Assembly (NCBI RefSeq): GCF_026283955.1
Contig: NZ_JAPDPE010000053.1
Location: 1 to 33,176 of the forward strand
DNA: 33,176 nt
DNA from: Dyella silvatica
GTDB taxonomy: Bacteria > Pseudomonadota > Gammaproteobacteria > Xanthomonadales > Rhodanobacteraceae
Direction of reading: 5' to 3'
Numbering within the stretch: the stretch's first letter is position 1; every line of letters starts with the position of its first letter. A model generated the notes under the pieces. That model had not been told where the DNA came from and searched no databases. It saw only the letters and a program-made list of their open reading frames with translations. The position numbers were made by a program, and so were the translations under genes. Positions 8,247 through 18,131 of the stretch are shown here, one piece after another.

Positions 8247-9548
8247 CTGTTTGATCGTCAGAAGAAAGGCGAACGTGCCGTACTCGTCCTGCCGCATTCA
8301 CGCGGCGAGGGCGATGCGGCGCGCCGAGCCGAAGAGTTCGTTGAACTAGCCAAGTCGGCCGGCGCCGAGGTTCTGGGCAGTATTCCTGCTCGCGTCGAAG
8401 ACCCCAATCCACGCTATTACATCGGTACCGGCAAGGCCGACGAGGTTGCTGAGGCCGCGCGTGCGCTGGAGGCCGATGTGGTGCTGGTCGACCACCTGCT
8501 GACCCCGGTGCAAGAGCGCAACCTGGAGAAGTTGCTGAATATCCGGGTCGTCGATCGGGCTGGGCTGATTCTGGATATCTTCGCCCAGCGAGCCCGCTCG
8601 CACGAAGGCAAGCTGGAAGTGGAGCTGGCCCAGCTCAAGCACATCGCTACCCGGCTGGTGCGTGGCTGGACCCATCTGGATGCCCAGCGCGGCGGTGCCA
8701 TCGGCAACCGCGGCCCTGGTGAAACCCAGCTCGAGCTGGATCGCCGCTTACTCGCCGAGCGGGTCAAGATGCTGACCAAGCGGCTGGAGAAAGTGCAAAC
8801 CCAGCGTGGTCAACAGCGGCGCTCGCGCATGCGCAATACCGTGCCCAGGGTGGCCCTGGTGGGCTACACCAATGCCGGTAAATCCACCTTATTCAATGCG
8901 CTGACCACGGGCGAGGTCTATGCCGCCGATCAGTTATTTGCCACGCTCGATCCCACCGTGCGCAAGCTGGAGGATCTCAGCTGCGGGCCGGCGGTGCTGG
9001 CCGATACCGTCGGTTTTATCCGCGACCTGCCGCACGATCTGGTGGCGGCCTTCCGCGGCACCTTGATCGAGGCCCGTGATGCCGACCTGCTACTGCATGT
9101 CTGCGACGCGGCCGACGACGAGCGCGAACGCCTGCACCGCGTAGTCGATAAGGTGCTGGAAGAGATCGACGCCGGCGACTTGCCGCAGCTGCTGATCATG
9201 AACAAGATCGACCTGGCGGGCACCGAGCCGCGTATCGACCGCGATGCCGAGGGCCGGCCGCAGAAGGTGTGGCTATCTGCCGCACGTGGCCTGGGTATCG
9301 ACTTGCTGCGCCAGGCGCTGGGCGAATTGCTGGGCGGCGACCGGGTTCAATCCCCCTTGCATTTGCCGTTGTCGGCGGGCCGTTTGCATGCCCGGCTCAA
9401 GGCGGCAGGCGCGATTGTCGGCGAGGCGGTGGATGAGCATGGCTGGCGGCTGGATATCGATGCCCCGCGTAGCGTCATCGCCCCGCTAAGCGGTGGCAAC
9501 GCGGCCGAGGCCGAGCTACTGCGCGAATTGCTCGGACCGGTCGAGTAG
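8247..9548 (+). CDS. hflX: GTPase HflX, apparently starting at CTG
   Basis: A ribosome-associated GTPase that splits or rescues stalled 70S ribosomes. The G1 motif GYTNAGKST begins at residue 206 (from CTG 8247), DTVGFIRDLPHDLV is the G3 region and NKID the G4. The glycine-rich stretch GAIGNRGPGETQLE is diagnostic of the family. The frame is closed upstream by TGA at 8238-8240, and no ATG, GTG or TTG occurs in it before 8478. A start at 8478 would remove about 77 residues of the conserved N-terminal domain. CTG at 8247 gives xFDRQKKGERAVLV, which aligns with MFDRYDAGEQAVLV of E. coli HflX, and TGAGG at 8232-8236 precedes it. The 433-residue length fits the family. Part of the hfq-hflX-hflKC block. 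Confidence 0.93.
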   Translation: MFDRQKKGERAVLVLPHSRGEGDAARRAEEFVELAKSAGAEVLGSIPARVEDPNPRYYIGTGKADEVAEAARALEADVVLVDHLLTPVQERNLEKLLNIRVVDRAGLILDIFAQRARSHEGKLEVELAQLKHIATRLVRGWTHLDAQRGGAIGNRGPGETQLELDRRLLAERVKMLTKRLEKVQTQRGQQRRSRMRNTVPRVALVGYTNAGKSTLFNALTTGEVYAADQLFATLDPTVRKLEDLSCGPAVLADTVGFIRDLPHDLVAAFRGTLIEARDADLLLHVCDAADDERERLHRVVDKVLEEIDAGDLPQLLIMNKIDLAGTEPRIDRDAEGRPQKVWLSAARGLGIDLLRQALGELLGGDRVQSPLHLPLSAGRLHARLKAAGAIVGEAVDEHGWRLDIDAPRSVIAPLSGGNAAEAELLRELLGPVE

Positions 9549-9579
9549 TTGGCCCAAGCCGCCCCGCGCGTCACCGGAG

Positions 9580-9611
9580 TTGAGCCGCTTGCTGATCAGC
9601 TCTGCTAGAAT
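9580..9611 (+). promoter_or_regulatory. Candidate extended -10 promoter for hflKC
   Basis: TAGAAT at 9606-9611 is preceded by TGC (9603-9605), giving an extended -10 element. The best upstream hexamer is TTGAGC (9580-9585), but its 20-base spacing is too long for a normal -35. It lies in the 197-base gap between hflX and hflK and could give hflKC its own promoter. Confidence 0.35.
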
Positions 9612-9745
9612 CACCGATGTTTGTGCGGGCAACTGCGTTAGCAGGGCGCCCTTGCCAGACATGTGACACGACACCATGTGATATCCCGTTCAACGCATCC
9701 CCGGCCGATGTTGCCGGCCTCCCTGCGGCCTCAAGGAGACTGACC

Positions 9746-10900
9746 ATGGCCTGGAACGAACCCGGTAATAACGGGCAGCGCGACCCCTGGAACAAACAAC
9801 GCCAGAACAGCGGCAAGCCAAACCTCGATGACCTGCTCAAGCAGCTCAAGGACCGCCTGGGCAAGTTTGGCGGTGGTTCCGGCAGCCTCTTCACCATCGT
9901 GCTGGCCTTGTTGCTGGCCTGGTTGCTGCTAAGCAGCTACACCATTGTCGATGCCCGCCAATCCGGCGTTGTGCTGCGCTTTGGTCAATATGCGCGCACC
10001 CTGGGGCCTGGTTTTCACTTCAAGCTGCCGCGGCCGATCGAGACGGTGAACAAGATCGGTACCACCGAGATCCGTTCGGTCTCCGACAAGGTGAGCATGT
10101 TGACCAGCGACGAGAACATCATCGCGGTCGATTTCAACGTGCAATACCAGGTTTCCGACGCACGCAAATTCCTGTTCTCCACCCGTGACCCCGAAGACAC
10201 CTTGAAGCAGGCGGCCGAAGCCGCGGTGCGTACGGTGGTCGGCGCCAACGTGATGGACAACATCCTGACCAGCCCGGGCGAGCAGGCGGCTGTCGTGGTG
10301 CCGGCTACGGCGAGCACGGCGGCTGCACCAGCCGTCGCTGCGTTGCCGGCGGCAGCCGTGCCGGCGCAGACCCGCGACACCCTGCAACAGCAAACCCGCG
10401 AAATTCTGCAAGCCACGCTCGATGGCTACGATTCTGGCCTGATGGTCACCGACGTCAGCTTCCAGAACGTGGCGCCGCCGCAAGACGTGAAAGACGCCTT
10501 TGACGACGTCAACTCCGCTCGCGAAGACAAGCAGGGCACCGAGAACAAGGCGCGTGCCTATGCCAGCCAGGTGGTGCCGGTCGCCCGTGGTGAAGCCGCG
10601 CGCATTTCGGCCCAGGCCCAGGGCTACAGCGCTGAGCGCGTGGCCCGTGCTAACGGCGATGCCGCGCGTTTCGATCTCATCCTCAAGGAATACCGCGCCG
10701 CGCCCGAGGTTACCCGCCGTCGTTTATGGCTGGAGACCGTCGAAGACGTGATGTCGAACAATCCCAAAGTGCTCGATGGCAGTGGCGGCCGCAACATGAT
10801 TTACCTGCCGCTCGATCGTGTCGGTACGGCCAAAGATCTGCCCGGTGTCACCATGCAGGCGGCGCCCGGCACGGATGCCGCCATCGGCAAGGATAAATAG
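9746..10900 (+). CDS. hflK: FtsH protease modulator subunit HflK
   Basis: Membrane-anchored SPFH/band 7 protein that forms a large complex with HflC around the FtsH protease and limits its degradation of membrane proteins. The start ATG 9746 follows AAGGAG at 9733-9738; longer frames upstream lack a ribosome binding site. A Gly/Asn-rich N-terminus is followed by one membrane segment near residues 50-70, and the SPFH domain begins about YTIVDARQSGVVLRFG. The 384-residue protein contains an Ala/Val/Pro-rich insert after NILTSPGEQ that I do not expect from the E. coli protein. hflC starts two bases after the stop. Confidence 0.96.
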   Translation: MAWNEPGNNGQRDPWNKQRQNSGKPNLDDLLKQLKDRLGKFGGGSGSLFTIVLALLLAWLLLSSYTIVDARQSGVVLRFGQYARTLGPGFHFKLPRPIETVNKIGTTEIRSVSDKVSMLTSDENIIAVDFNVQYQVSDARKFLFSTRDPEDTLKQAAEAAVRTVVGANVMDNILTSPGEQAAVVVPATASTAAAPAVAALPAAAVPAQTRDTLQQQTREILQATLDGYDSGLMVTDVSFQNVAPPQDVKDAFDDVNSAREDKQGTENKARAYASQVVPVARGEAARISAQAQGYSAERVARANGDAARFDLILKEYRAAPEVTRRRLWLETVEDVMSNNPKVLDGSGGRNMIYLPLDRVGTAKDLPGVTMQAAPGTDAAIGKDK

Positions 10901-10902
10901 CC

Positions 10903-11769
10903 ATGAAGTACATCTCCGGTATTCTCGTCGTGCTGGCCGTGTTGCTCGGCTATAACAGCATGTTCATCGTCCACGAAGGCGAAACCGCCTTGGTGATGCA
11001 GTTTGGCAAAATCGTGCGTACCGGTGACAAACCCGGCCTGCATTTCAAACTGCCGCTGATCCAGCAGGCTCAACTGTTCGACAACCGCATCCTGACTCTC
11101 GAAGCCCAGCCGGAGCGTTATTTCAGCTCCGAGAAAAAGAGCGTCGACGTCGACTTCTACGTGAAGTGGCGCAGTGCCGACAACGCCGCTTATTACCGCG
11201 CCACCGCCGGCACCGAGTTGAACGCCGCCAATCGCCTGACCCCGATCGTCAAAGATGCCCTGCGGTTCGAATTCAATGCGCGCACCCTGCAAGAACTGAT
11301 TGCCGGTGGCCGCAAAGACATCACCGAGCGCGTGCGCAAGCAAACCGATGCGGCCGCCCGCAAGAGCCTGGGTATTACCGTGGTCGACGTACGCATCAAG
11401 CGTATCGACCTGCCCAAGGAAGTGAGCGAGTCGGTTTACAAGCGCATGCGTTCCGAGCGCCTGCAATTGGCCAACGAGTTGCGCTCCACCGGTCAGCAGG
11501 CTGCCGAAACCATCCAGGCCGATGCCGATCGCCAGCGTACCGTGCTGATCGCCGATGCCGAACGCGATGCCGCCAAGGTGCGCGGTGAGGGCGATGCCCA
11601 GGCGGCGGCGATCTACGCCCAGGCCTACGGGCAAGATCCCGAATTCTTCGCTTTCTATCGCAGCCAGTCGGCGTACAAAAAGTCGTTCGAGGACGGCAAG
11701 GGTGTGCTAGTACTCAAGCCCGATTCCGAATTCCTGCGCTACTTCAACGACAGCGCCGGCAAGCGATAA
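10903..11769 (+). CDS. hflC: FtsH protease modulator subunit HflC
   Basis: Partner of HflK in the HflKC complex of the inner membrane. It has a single N-terminal membrane segment (residues 4-22), the SPFH domain starting at MFIVHEGETALVMQFGK, and the coiled Ala/Glu-rich segment around ADRQRTVLIADAERDAAKVRGEG followed by the family end YAQAYGQDPEFFAFYRS. The length of 288 residues is normal. The two-base gap after hflK implies translational coupling. Confidence 0.97.
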   Translation: MKYISGILVVLAVLLGYNSMFIVHEGETALVMQFGKIVRTGDKPGLHFKLPLIQQAQLFDNRILTLEAQPERYFSSEKKSVDVDFYVKWRSADNAAYYRATAGTELNAANRLTPIVKDALRFEFNARTLQELIAGGRKDITERVRKQTDAAARKSLGITVVDVRIKRIDLPKEVSESVYKRMRSERLQLANELRSTGQQAAETIQADADRQRTVLIADAERDAAKVRGEGDAQAAAIYAQAYGQDPEFFAFYRSQSAYKKSFEDGKGVLVLKPDSEFLRYFNDSAGKR

Positions 11770-11782
11770 ACAAGATTCACCT

Positions 11783-13236
<1,454 letters not shown>

Positions 13237-13256
13237 GCGATGCTGATCCACGCATG

Positions 13257-13286
13257 ACAAAAAAGGCCCGCGAGGGCCTTTTTTGT
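13257..13286. terminator. Strong terminator after purA, usable from both strands
   Basis: ACAAAAAAGGCCC (13257-13269) pairs with GGGCCTTTTTTGT (13274-13286) around a GCGA loop. The symmetric A and T tracts let it work in either direction. It sits 20 bases after the purA stop; the next gene is on the opposite strand, ending at 13444. Confidence 0.9.
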
Positions 13287-13443
13287 TTGCTGCATTTCTG
13301 CGAGATCGGCACCGCAATTCAGCACTGTGCCAGCGACGTCAGTCATTGCGACATCTATTCGCTGCCGCAATACGCAGTCGCCATACGGATGCGCGATGGA
13401 AGGTCGCCTGGATCGATGGATGCCGGACTGGCTTCGTCAGGTG

Positions 13444-14241
13444 TCAGTGCTGTGTATCCAATGGCGCGGGTGGTGTCTTCGGCGCGGTGACGCTTTGCAA
13501 AGAGCCCACGGTGACGATGCCTCGCCACTCGGCATCGCGCGCCTGGAAGTATTTATTGGGCTTGGAGGTGGGGTCGCCCATGGGATAGTCGCAGCCGGGA
13601 AGGGGGGCGCCTCCTATCGAACGGGTGGCGCATGCCGTTGTGTCGCCGGTACCGTAAGGTTTACCCGGCTTGAAACTTTGAATACGGCCGCTGCTGTAGC
13701 CAAGGTGTGATTCGGTGCCTTGCAGCATGTTTTGCCCGAGTTGCGTCACCATGCGCGGCTTGGCTACAGCGTCCCCATATTCGAGCGATAGTTTTTCAAC
13801 CATGGTCCTGGCCTGCTCGCGCTGCTCCGCATCGAGTTGCGCCCAGACCGTGTCGCGAGTAACGAGAAAGCTGGGGTAGTTGCGCTCGGCGGCAAGCGCC
13901 AGCCATGCATAAGCGGTGACGGGATCTTTCCGAACGCCTTCGCCGTTGAGATACAGCAAACCGATGCATAGCTGCGAAAGCTTGTCCGCATAGCGGGCTC
14001 CAAGCAGAAAATACTTCATCGCCTCGGCGTAATCGCCTTTCGCATAGCGCTGGATGCCCTCGAACTCGCCTTCGATGTCAGGGTGGCCCCAGGTCGAGCT
14101 GTTGCTCATGGCTCTGAGCAAATCGCGCGATGCCTTGTCCTGGAATGGGGCAGGGTTCGTAACGTCGGAACCTGCGTGGGCTGCGCTCATGGCCAGCACG
14201 CAGGCGAACAAGCAGGTGAGACCACGGTAGATCCTTCTCAT
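13444..14241 (-). CDS. Secreted Sel1-like repeat protein
   Basis: A 265-residue protein from ATG 14241, which has GAGAGG about five bases upstream and begins a clear signal peptide (MRRIYRGLTC to SAAHA). Residues about 60-130 hold Sel1/TPR-like helical repeats: KGDYAEAMKYFLLGARYADK, then LCIGLLYLNGEGVRKD and AYAWLALAAE. Such repeats mediate protein-protein contacts. The C-terminal third has a Cys pair (TTACATR and PGCDYP) and no recognised domain. A longer start at 14292 only adds a poor N-terminus. Substrate or partner unknown. Confidence 0.75.
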   Translation of the reverse strand: MRRIYRGLTCLFACVLAMSAAHAGSDVTNPAPFQDKASRDLLRAMSNSSTWGHPDIEGEFEGIQRYAKGDYAEAMKYFLLGARYADKLSQLCIGLLYLNGEGVRKDPVTAYAWLALAAERNYPSFLVTRDTVWAQLDAEQREQARTMVEKLSLEYGDAVAKPRMVTQLGQNMLQGTESHLGYSSGRIQSFKPGKPYGTGDTTACATRSIGGAPLPGCDYPMGDPTSKPNKYFQARDAEWRGIVTVGSLQSVTAPKTPPAPLDTQH

Positions 14242-14726
14242 GACCGCCTCTCGCATTGGGCAGTGAAAAGATTCGCTACAACCTGGCGCCATACACAGCC
14301 AGGCATGGCCGCGGCAGTGTACTCAAATTCCATAAGAAAGACCTTATCTGGCGCGAAGCGGCGAGATCACTCCGAGTGGCCGGGATCTAGCAAAAACTCA
14401 GTTGCCACGGCATCGATCCCATGCGTATAGGCGACGGCAATATCCGCGCTCGACCGGGCATGTCACCGCCAGCGAACAGGGCGCCAAGCCGATCGCAACG
14501 TGTTTAGGCGTTGAACGGGTTATTCGGTCAGCTCTCGGTTTTTCCGAAACCCGCACAGATGGTCAAGGCCGGTCAGTGCTGGAAGCCAGTGCTACAGGGT
14601 CGAGTCATGGGTCGAGTGTTTTATCGGCGTATGACCATGCGCACATCAACATGCGCTGTATCGGTTCATCGCCTGTGCCATGAATCGGCTATCGGTGGCC
14701 GGTCGTTGATCGGTGCGTTTGGCCGC
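14242..14726. other. Intergenic stretch without a supported gene
   Basis: It lies between the start of the Sel1-like gene and the 3' end of the AraC-type gene, both on the minus strand. I see no protein-like frame with a ribosome binding site, no tRNA and no strong terminator. The right part of one apparent plus-strand frame is the antisense of the AraC gene. Confidence 0.4.
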
Positions 14727-15770
14727 CTATTTCGTACGCACCCGGCGATAAGTCGCTGGCGGCAGGCCGGACCATTTGGAAAAGGCCTTGGTAAAGGTGG
14801 TGCGGTCAGCGAAGCCCAGCTTGGCGGCGATGGCGTCGATGTCGAGATCACGGTCCGCCAGCATGGTTTTGGCGAGATGGAAACGCGTCTGCGACTGGAT
14901 CGCCGCAAACGAAGTGTCGGCCTGCCTGAGTTTGCGCTGCAAGGTACGCGGCCCGATGCTGAGTCGCCTGGAGGCTTCTTCCATCGTGATGGCGGGGGTG
15001 TGCCTGAGCAAGGTGGACAGCATGGTTTCCAGGCCGTTGGCGTCTTGCCATTGCTTTAGGCGCAGTTCCAGCAGCAATTGCATTTTTGCGTGCAGGGCGG
15101 GTGACCCGCTGGGCAACGGTCGGTCGAGCAACATTGCATCGTAGCGGGCGATGTCATGACTGGCGCCGAAACTTGGCCGTGAGCCGAACTGCTTTTCATA
15201 GTTGGCCAGTGTTGTCATCGGCGGGTGTCGGAAAGCGATGTCGGGGCGCACCTGTGGCCCCAGTAATTGGGTCAGCACCCGGTGGAGTACTACGTGGATA
15301 GTCTCGACCAAGCCGGGTGAGTCGATCATCGCCTCGTCGTTGCGCAGCTCGAAAGAAATCGTGAAGCGGTCGCCGTCGAGTTCGTGCTTCGAGGTGATGC
15401 CGGGATGGACGAAATACGGCAGAAAGTCGAGCATCCACAAGGCTTCGCGCAGTGAGCTGCTGGTCGCCAGAAAGGTCTGAATTTCGGGCGTGTGCTCAAA
15501 GCCGTAATGTTCGCCGAGCACGAAGGGGTAATGCGCCCGGGTCGAGCGCCGCATGCTCAGGTCGATCAAGGCTGAGATGACACCGAGATCGGCATGCGCG
15601 TTGCCGTCCGGCAGGTCGGCCAGGTGGATGCCGGTCTCTGCCAGTACCGATTCGATGTCGAAGCCGCAAAGCGTGGCGACTCGCGCCAATAGCGATACAT
15701 CGCGAAAAGAAATCGTTGGCGGCTGACGGCTGCCGTCGTCAGTACGTGCATTGCCGGCGTTCAATGTCAC
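14727..15770 (-). CDS. AraC family transcriptional regulator (Arabinose_bd N-terminal type)
   Basis: A 347-residue regulator. The N-terminal two thirds match the family typified by OruR/ArgR-like AraC proteins with a long ligand-binding domain (LARVATLCGFDIESVLAETG, then LREALWMLDFLPYFVHPG). The C-terminal 90 residues carry the two helix-turn-helix motifs: ITMEEASRRLSIGPRTLQRK and IDAIAAKLGFADRTTFTKAF, ending with GLPPATYRR. It is divergent from the PF10118 gene at 15904, with 133 bases between the two starts. By analogy with similar pairs it may activate that neighbour in response to a fatty or hydrophobic ligand, which is inference. Confidence 0.88.
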   Translation of the reverse strand: MTLNAGNARTDDGSRQPPTISFRDVSLLARVATLCGFDIESVLAETGIHLADLPDGNAHADLGVISALIDLSMRRSTRAHYPFVLGEHYGFEHTPEIQTFLATSSSLREALWMLDFLPYFVHPGITSKHELDGDRFTISFELRNDEAMIDSPGLVETIHVVLHRVLTQLLGPQVRPDIAFRHPPMTTLANYEKQFGSRPSFGASHDIARYDAMLLDRPLPSGSPALHAKMQLLLELRLKQWQDANGLETMLSTLLRHTPAITMEEASRRLSIGPRTLQRKLRQADTSFAAIQSQTRFHLAKTMLADRDLDIDAIAAKLGFADRTTFTKAFSKWSGLPPATYRRVRTK

Positions 15771-15903
15771 CAGTCACCCTCCACGGCTTAACGGCGACGG
15801 ACTATAGCGAATGTCGCGTAAAGCCACGTATTGGCGTCGTGCGGCATAGTCGCGCGCCGGCTTCGTTCCTACTATGTGGCACGGCTTGAGTGGGAAGCGC
15901 GTC

Positions 15904-16788
15904 ATGAATCGTGCCATCAGCTATAGCGAAACCATCGTCGCCCGCGAACATCTGGATTTCGGTCTGGACTCGACGGTACCCAAGTGCTGGTACGACAGCC
16001 ATGTGTACAAATCGCGCTACATGGATGCGTTGCAGCTGAGTTTTCCGGATGGTGAACGCTATTTCATCACCAGCGTGCGGGCGTTCCGCGACAAGATCGT
16101 CGATCCCGCGTTGCTAGTGGCGGTGCGCGACTTTATCCGCCAGGAAGGTCAGCACGGCATGGCGCACACACGCTATAACGAATTGCTGAAATTGCAGGGT
16201 CAGCCGGTCGATGCCTTGCAGGCCTGGTTCAAGGCGATATTGGACGAGCGTACACGCCGTTACTCGGCGGAGTACAACATCGCGCTGACCGCCAGCGCCG
16301 AGCATTTCACCGCGATGCTGGCGGACGCGTTGTTCTCCAAGGTGTCGACCACGCAAGGGATGGACCCGCGCATACGCAATCTATTGGCCTGGCATGCGAT
16401 CGAGGAGATGGAGCATAAGTCGGTCGCCTTCGATGTGATGTGCAAGGTGGCCGGGGTCGGTTACTGGCTGCGCATTGGCGCGATGTTGATGAGCATCAAA
16501 CACATCCTGGTGATCTCCTATACGCTGACCGATCGGATGTTGGCGGCCGATGGTTATTCGTATTGGCGTCGACGCTGGCTGCATGGTCGAAACTTGCTCT
16601 GGGTGCATGGCCCCAGAAAGGGGTTATTCGGCGCGTTGATGCCCAAGCTGCTGAGCTACTTCAAGCCCGGCTTCCATCCGAATGACTTGCCGGTTATCCA
16701 CAATTATCGCGATTGGCTGACCGCCTACGAGAGCAGCGGCGATCCAGCGCTTGCTTGTGAGGCTTTGCTCGCCGCTGCCCACCGCTGA
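15904..16788 (+). CDS. Predicted metal-dependent hydrolase, PF10118 family (ferritin-like)
   Basis: A 294-residue helical protein. Two E-x-x-H motifs, RQEGQHGMAH and EEMEHKSVAFD, are spaced as expected for a diiron/ferritin-like centre, and LDFGLDSTVPKCWYD is typical of the PF10118 N-terminus. The family is annotated as metal-dependent hydrolases, though the sequence features suit a diiron oxygenase-like fold, and its true substrate is unknown. ATG 15904 is preferred over 15874 because GGGAAG precedes it at a suitable distance. Probably regulated by the divergent AraC protein. Confidence 0.85.
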   Translation: MNRAISYSETIVAREHLDFGLDSTVPKCWYDSHVYKSRYMDALQLSFPDGERYFITSVRAFRDKIVDPALLVAVRDFIRQEGQHGMAHTRYNELLKLQGQPVDALQAWFKAILDERTRRYSAEYNIALTASAEHFTAMLADALFSKVSTTQGMDPRIRNLLAWHAIEEMEHKSVAFDVMCKVAGVGYWLRIGAMLMSIKHILVISYTLTDRMLAADGYSYWRRRWLHGRNLLWVHGPRKGLFGALMPKLLSYFKPGFHPNDLPVIHNYRDWLTAYESSGDPALACEALLAAAHR

Positions 16789-16876
16789 TGAGCGCTGGAT
16801 GTGTCGAATCGATCGACGCCGTAACGGTCGCGGCGTCGATGGTGGTCGGCTGCTATCGCCAGACATCGAACGCGCT

Positions 16877-17707
16877 TCAGTCGGCTTGCTGACCCTGCAA
16901 TTCGGCTAGCTGCAGGCGTAGCGCTTCATTTTCAGCCGTCAACTCGGCCACGCGCTGACGCAAGGTCTGCAACTCTTCACTCTCCGTGGCGGCTTCGACC
17001 GCTTCAGGTTCTTTGCGGGGTTTGCGCTTGGATTCGCGCACGCGCTTGGCGGCCTGCTTGAGTTCGTCGCCGCCGGCAATCGCAGCGGCGCGCTGTTCCT
17101 CGGCTGGCAGGCTTGCGACGGCGGCAGCGGCATTGATCGAGATGGTGCCGGACTTCACCGCGGCGACGACTTCCGGCTCGGCCTGTTTCTGGATCTTTTC
17201 GATCAGCACGACCTGGCTGCTGCTCAGGCGCGCTTCGCGGGCGATGGCTTCGCGGCTTTTCAGTGGTGTGGCTTGCGGCAGCTCGGCGGCTGCGATTTCG
17301 GCCGTAGCAGGGTTATCCACCGCTGCATCCGCAGTTACCGGCGCCATCGCTGATTCGCTGTCGGCCACCGGCACACGGATTTGTCGTTCGGCGAGAATCT
17401 CGCGCTTGCGCAGGGCCAGTACGCCGCGCTGGAAATCCGACACGCTGCGCCGGCCCAGATGCTGATTGATCATCCACAAATGCACGTCTTCGATGCTGCG
17501 GAAGTGCGTGTTTTGCACGGTATTGAACGGCAGGTCGTGTTTGCGGCAAATGCCGTAGCGATTGTGGCCGTCGACCAGGATGTTGTCCCACAGCACCAGC
17601 GCATCGCGGCAACCTTCGGCGAGAATGCTGCGCTCCAACGCCTCGTGTTCATCCGCCGTCATCGGGTCGATATAGGCTTTGAGTTCTTCGTTGACGACAA
17701 TGTCCAT
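16877..17707 (-). CDS. ParB/sulfiredoxin-like domain protein with C-terminal coiled coil
   Basis: A 276-residue protein from ATG 17707. The N-terminal 100 residues resemble a ParB nuclease/Srx-type domain (LKAYIDPMTADEHEALERSI, then NILVDGHNRYGICRK). A middle helical region has an HTH-like segment (SREAIAREARLSSSQVVLIE), and the C-terminus is a heptad-rich coiled coil (LRQRVAELTAENEALRLQLA) suggesting dimerisation. Related Xanthomonadales proteins are labelled plasmid replication/partition related. There is no parA neighbour and no parS-like site visible, so a gene-regulatory role is more likely than chromosome partition. The 51-base N-terminal extension to 17758 looks spurious. Confidence 0.8.
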   Translation of the reverse strand: MDIVVNEELKAYIDPMTADEHEALERSILAEGCRDALVLWDNILVDGHNRYGICRKHDLPFNTVQNTHFRSIEDVHLWMINQHLGRRSVSDFQRGVLALRKREILAERQIRVPVADSESAMAPVTADAAVDNPATAEIAAAELPQATPLKSREAIAREARLSSSQVVLIEKIQKQAEPEVVAAVKSGTISINAAAAVASLPAEEQRAAAIAGGDELKQAAKRVRESKRKPRKEPEAVEAATESEELQTLRQRVAELTAENEALRLQLAELQGQQAD

Positions 17708-18131
17708 GGCGGGGTTCCGGCAGCTGCAAGGGGGCTGCATTGTAGAGAAGGGGCGCATGCCGTGCGCTGCTTTGCTAGCGCCGGCAAGAACACGAAATGA
17801 CTTGACACTTCGCGATAACGGCGTTGTCTCTTGTTACGTCAGCCACCTGGGCGCAATCTGCCGGATCCCATCTCAACGGCAGCCTGGACCTGACTCGGCG
17901 GCCCGATCGCTGCCCGCAACCAGCAGTGAAAACTTACGTCAGGGGGCACCCCATGCTTAGCCTCGGCCACAGCCCGCTGGCGTCATCCGTGACCTCGGCC
18001 ATGACTTTCGGCGGTGTCTGGACAGGCCTGTTGGCGGTCACCATCCATGGGTCGGAGCTTGCTCTTTTGCTGCGCGCTTACACGCACGCGGGTTTTTTGG
18101 CCGGTCAGGCCGTTACTTATGAGGGGATGTC
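17708..18131. other. Intergenic region between divergent genes
   Basis: It separates the ParB-like gene (minus) from the M1 aminopeptidase (plus) and must hold both promoters. TTGACA at 17802-17807 is a perfect -35 for the plus strand but has no good -10 at normal spacing. A reading frame crosses the right half, but its content does not look like a real protein. GAGGGG at 18121-18126 is the ribosome binding site of the aminopeptidase. Confidence 0.4.

Noticed and set aside
16877-17707. Chromosome partition ParB with a nearby origin
   Set aside because: No parA, no parS-like palindromes and no DnaA boxes seen; the gene is only ParB-like in its N-terminal domain.
17802-17807. Perfect TTGACA -35 hexamer
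   Set aside because: No acceptable -10 sequence at 16-18 bases, so not called as a promoter.
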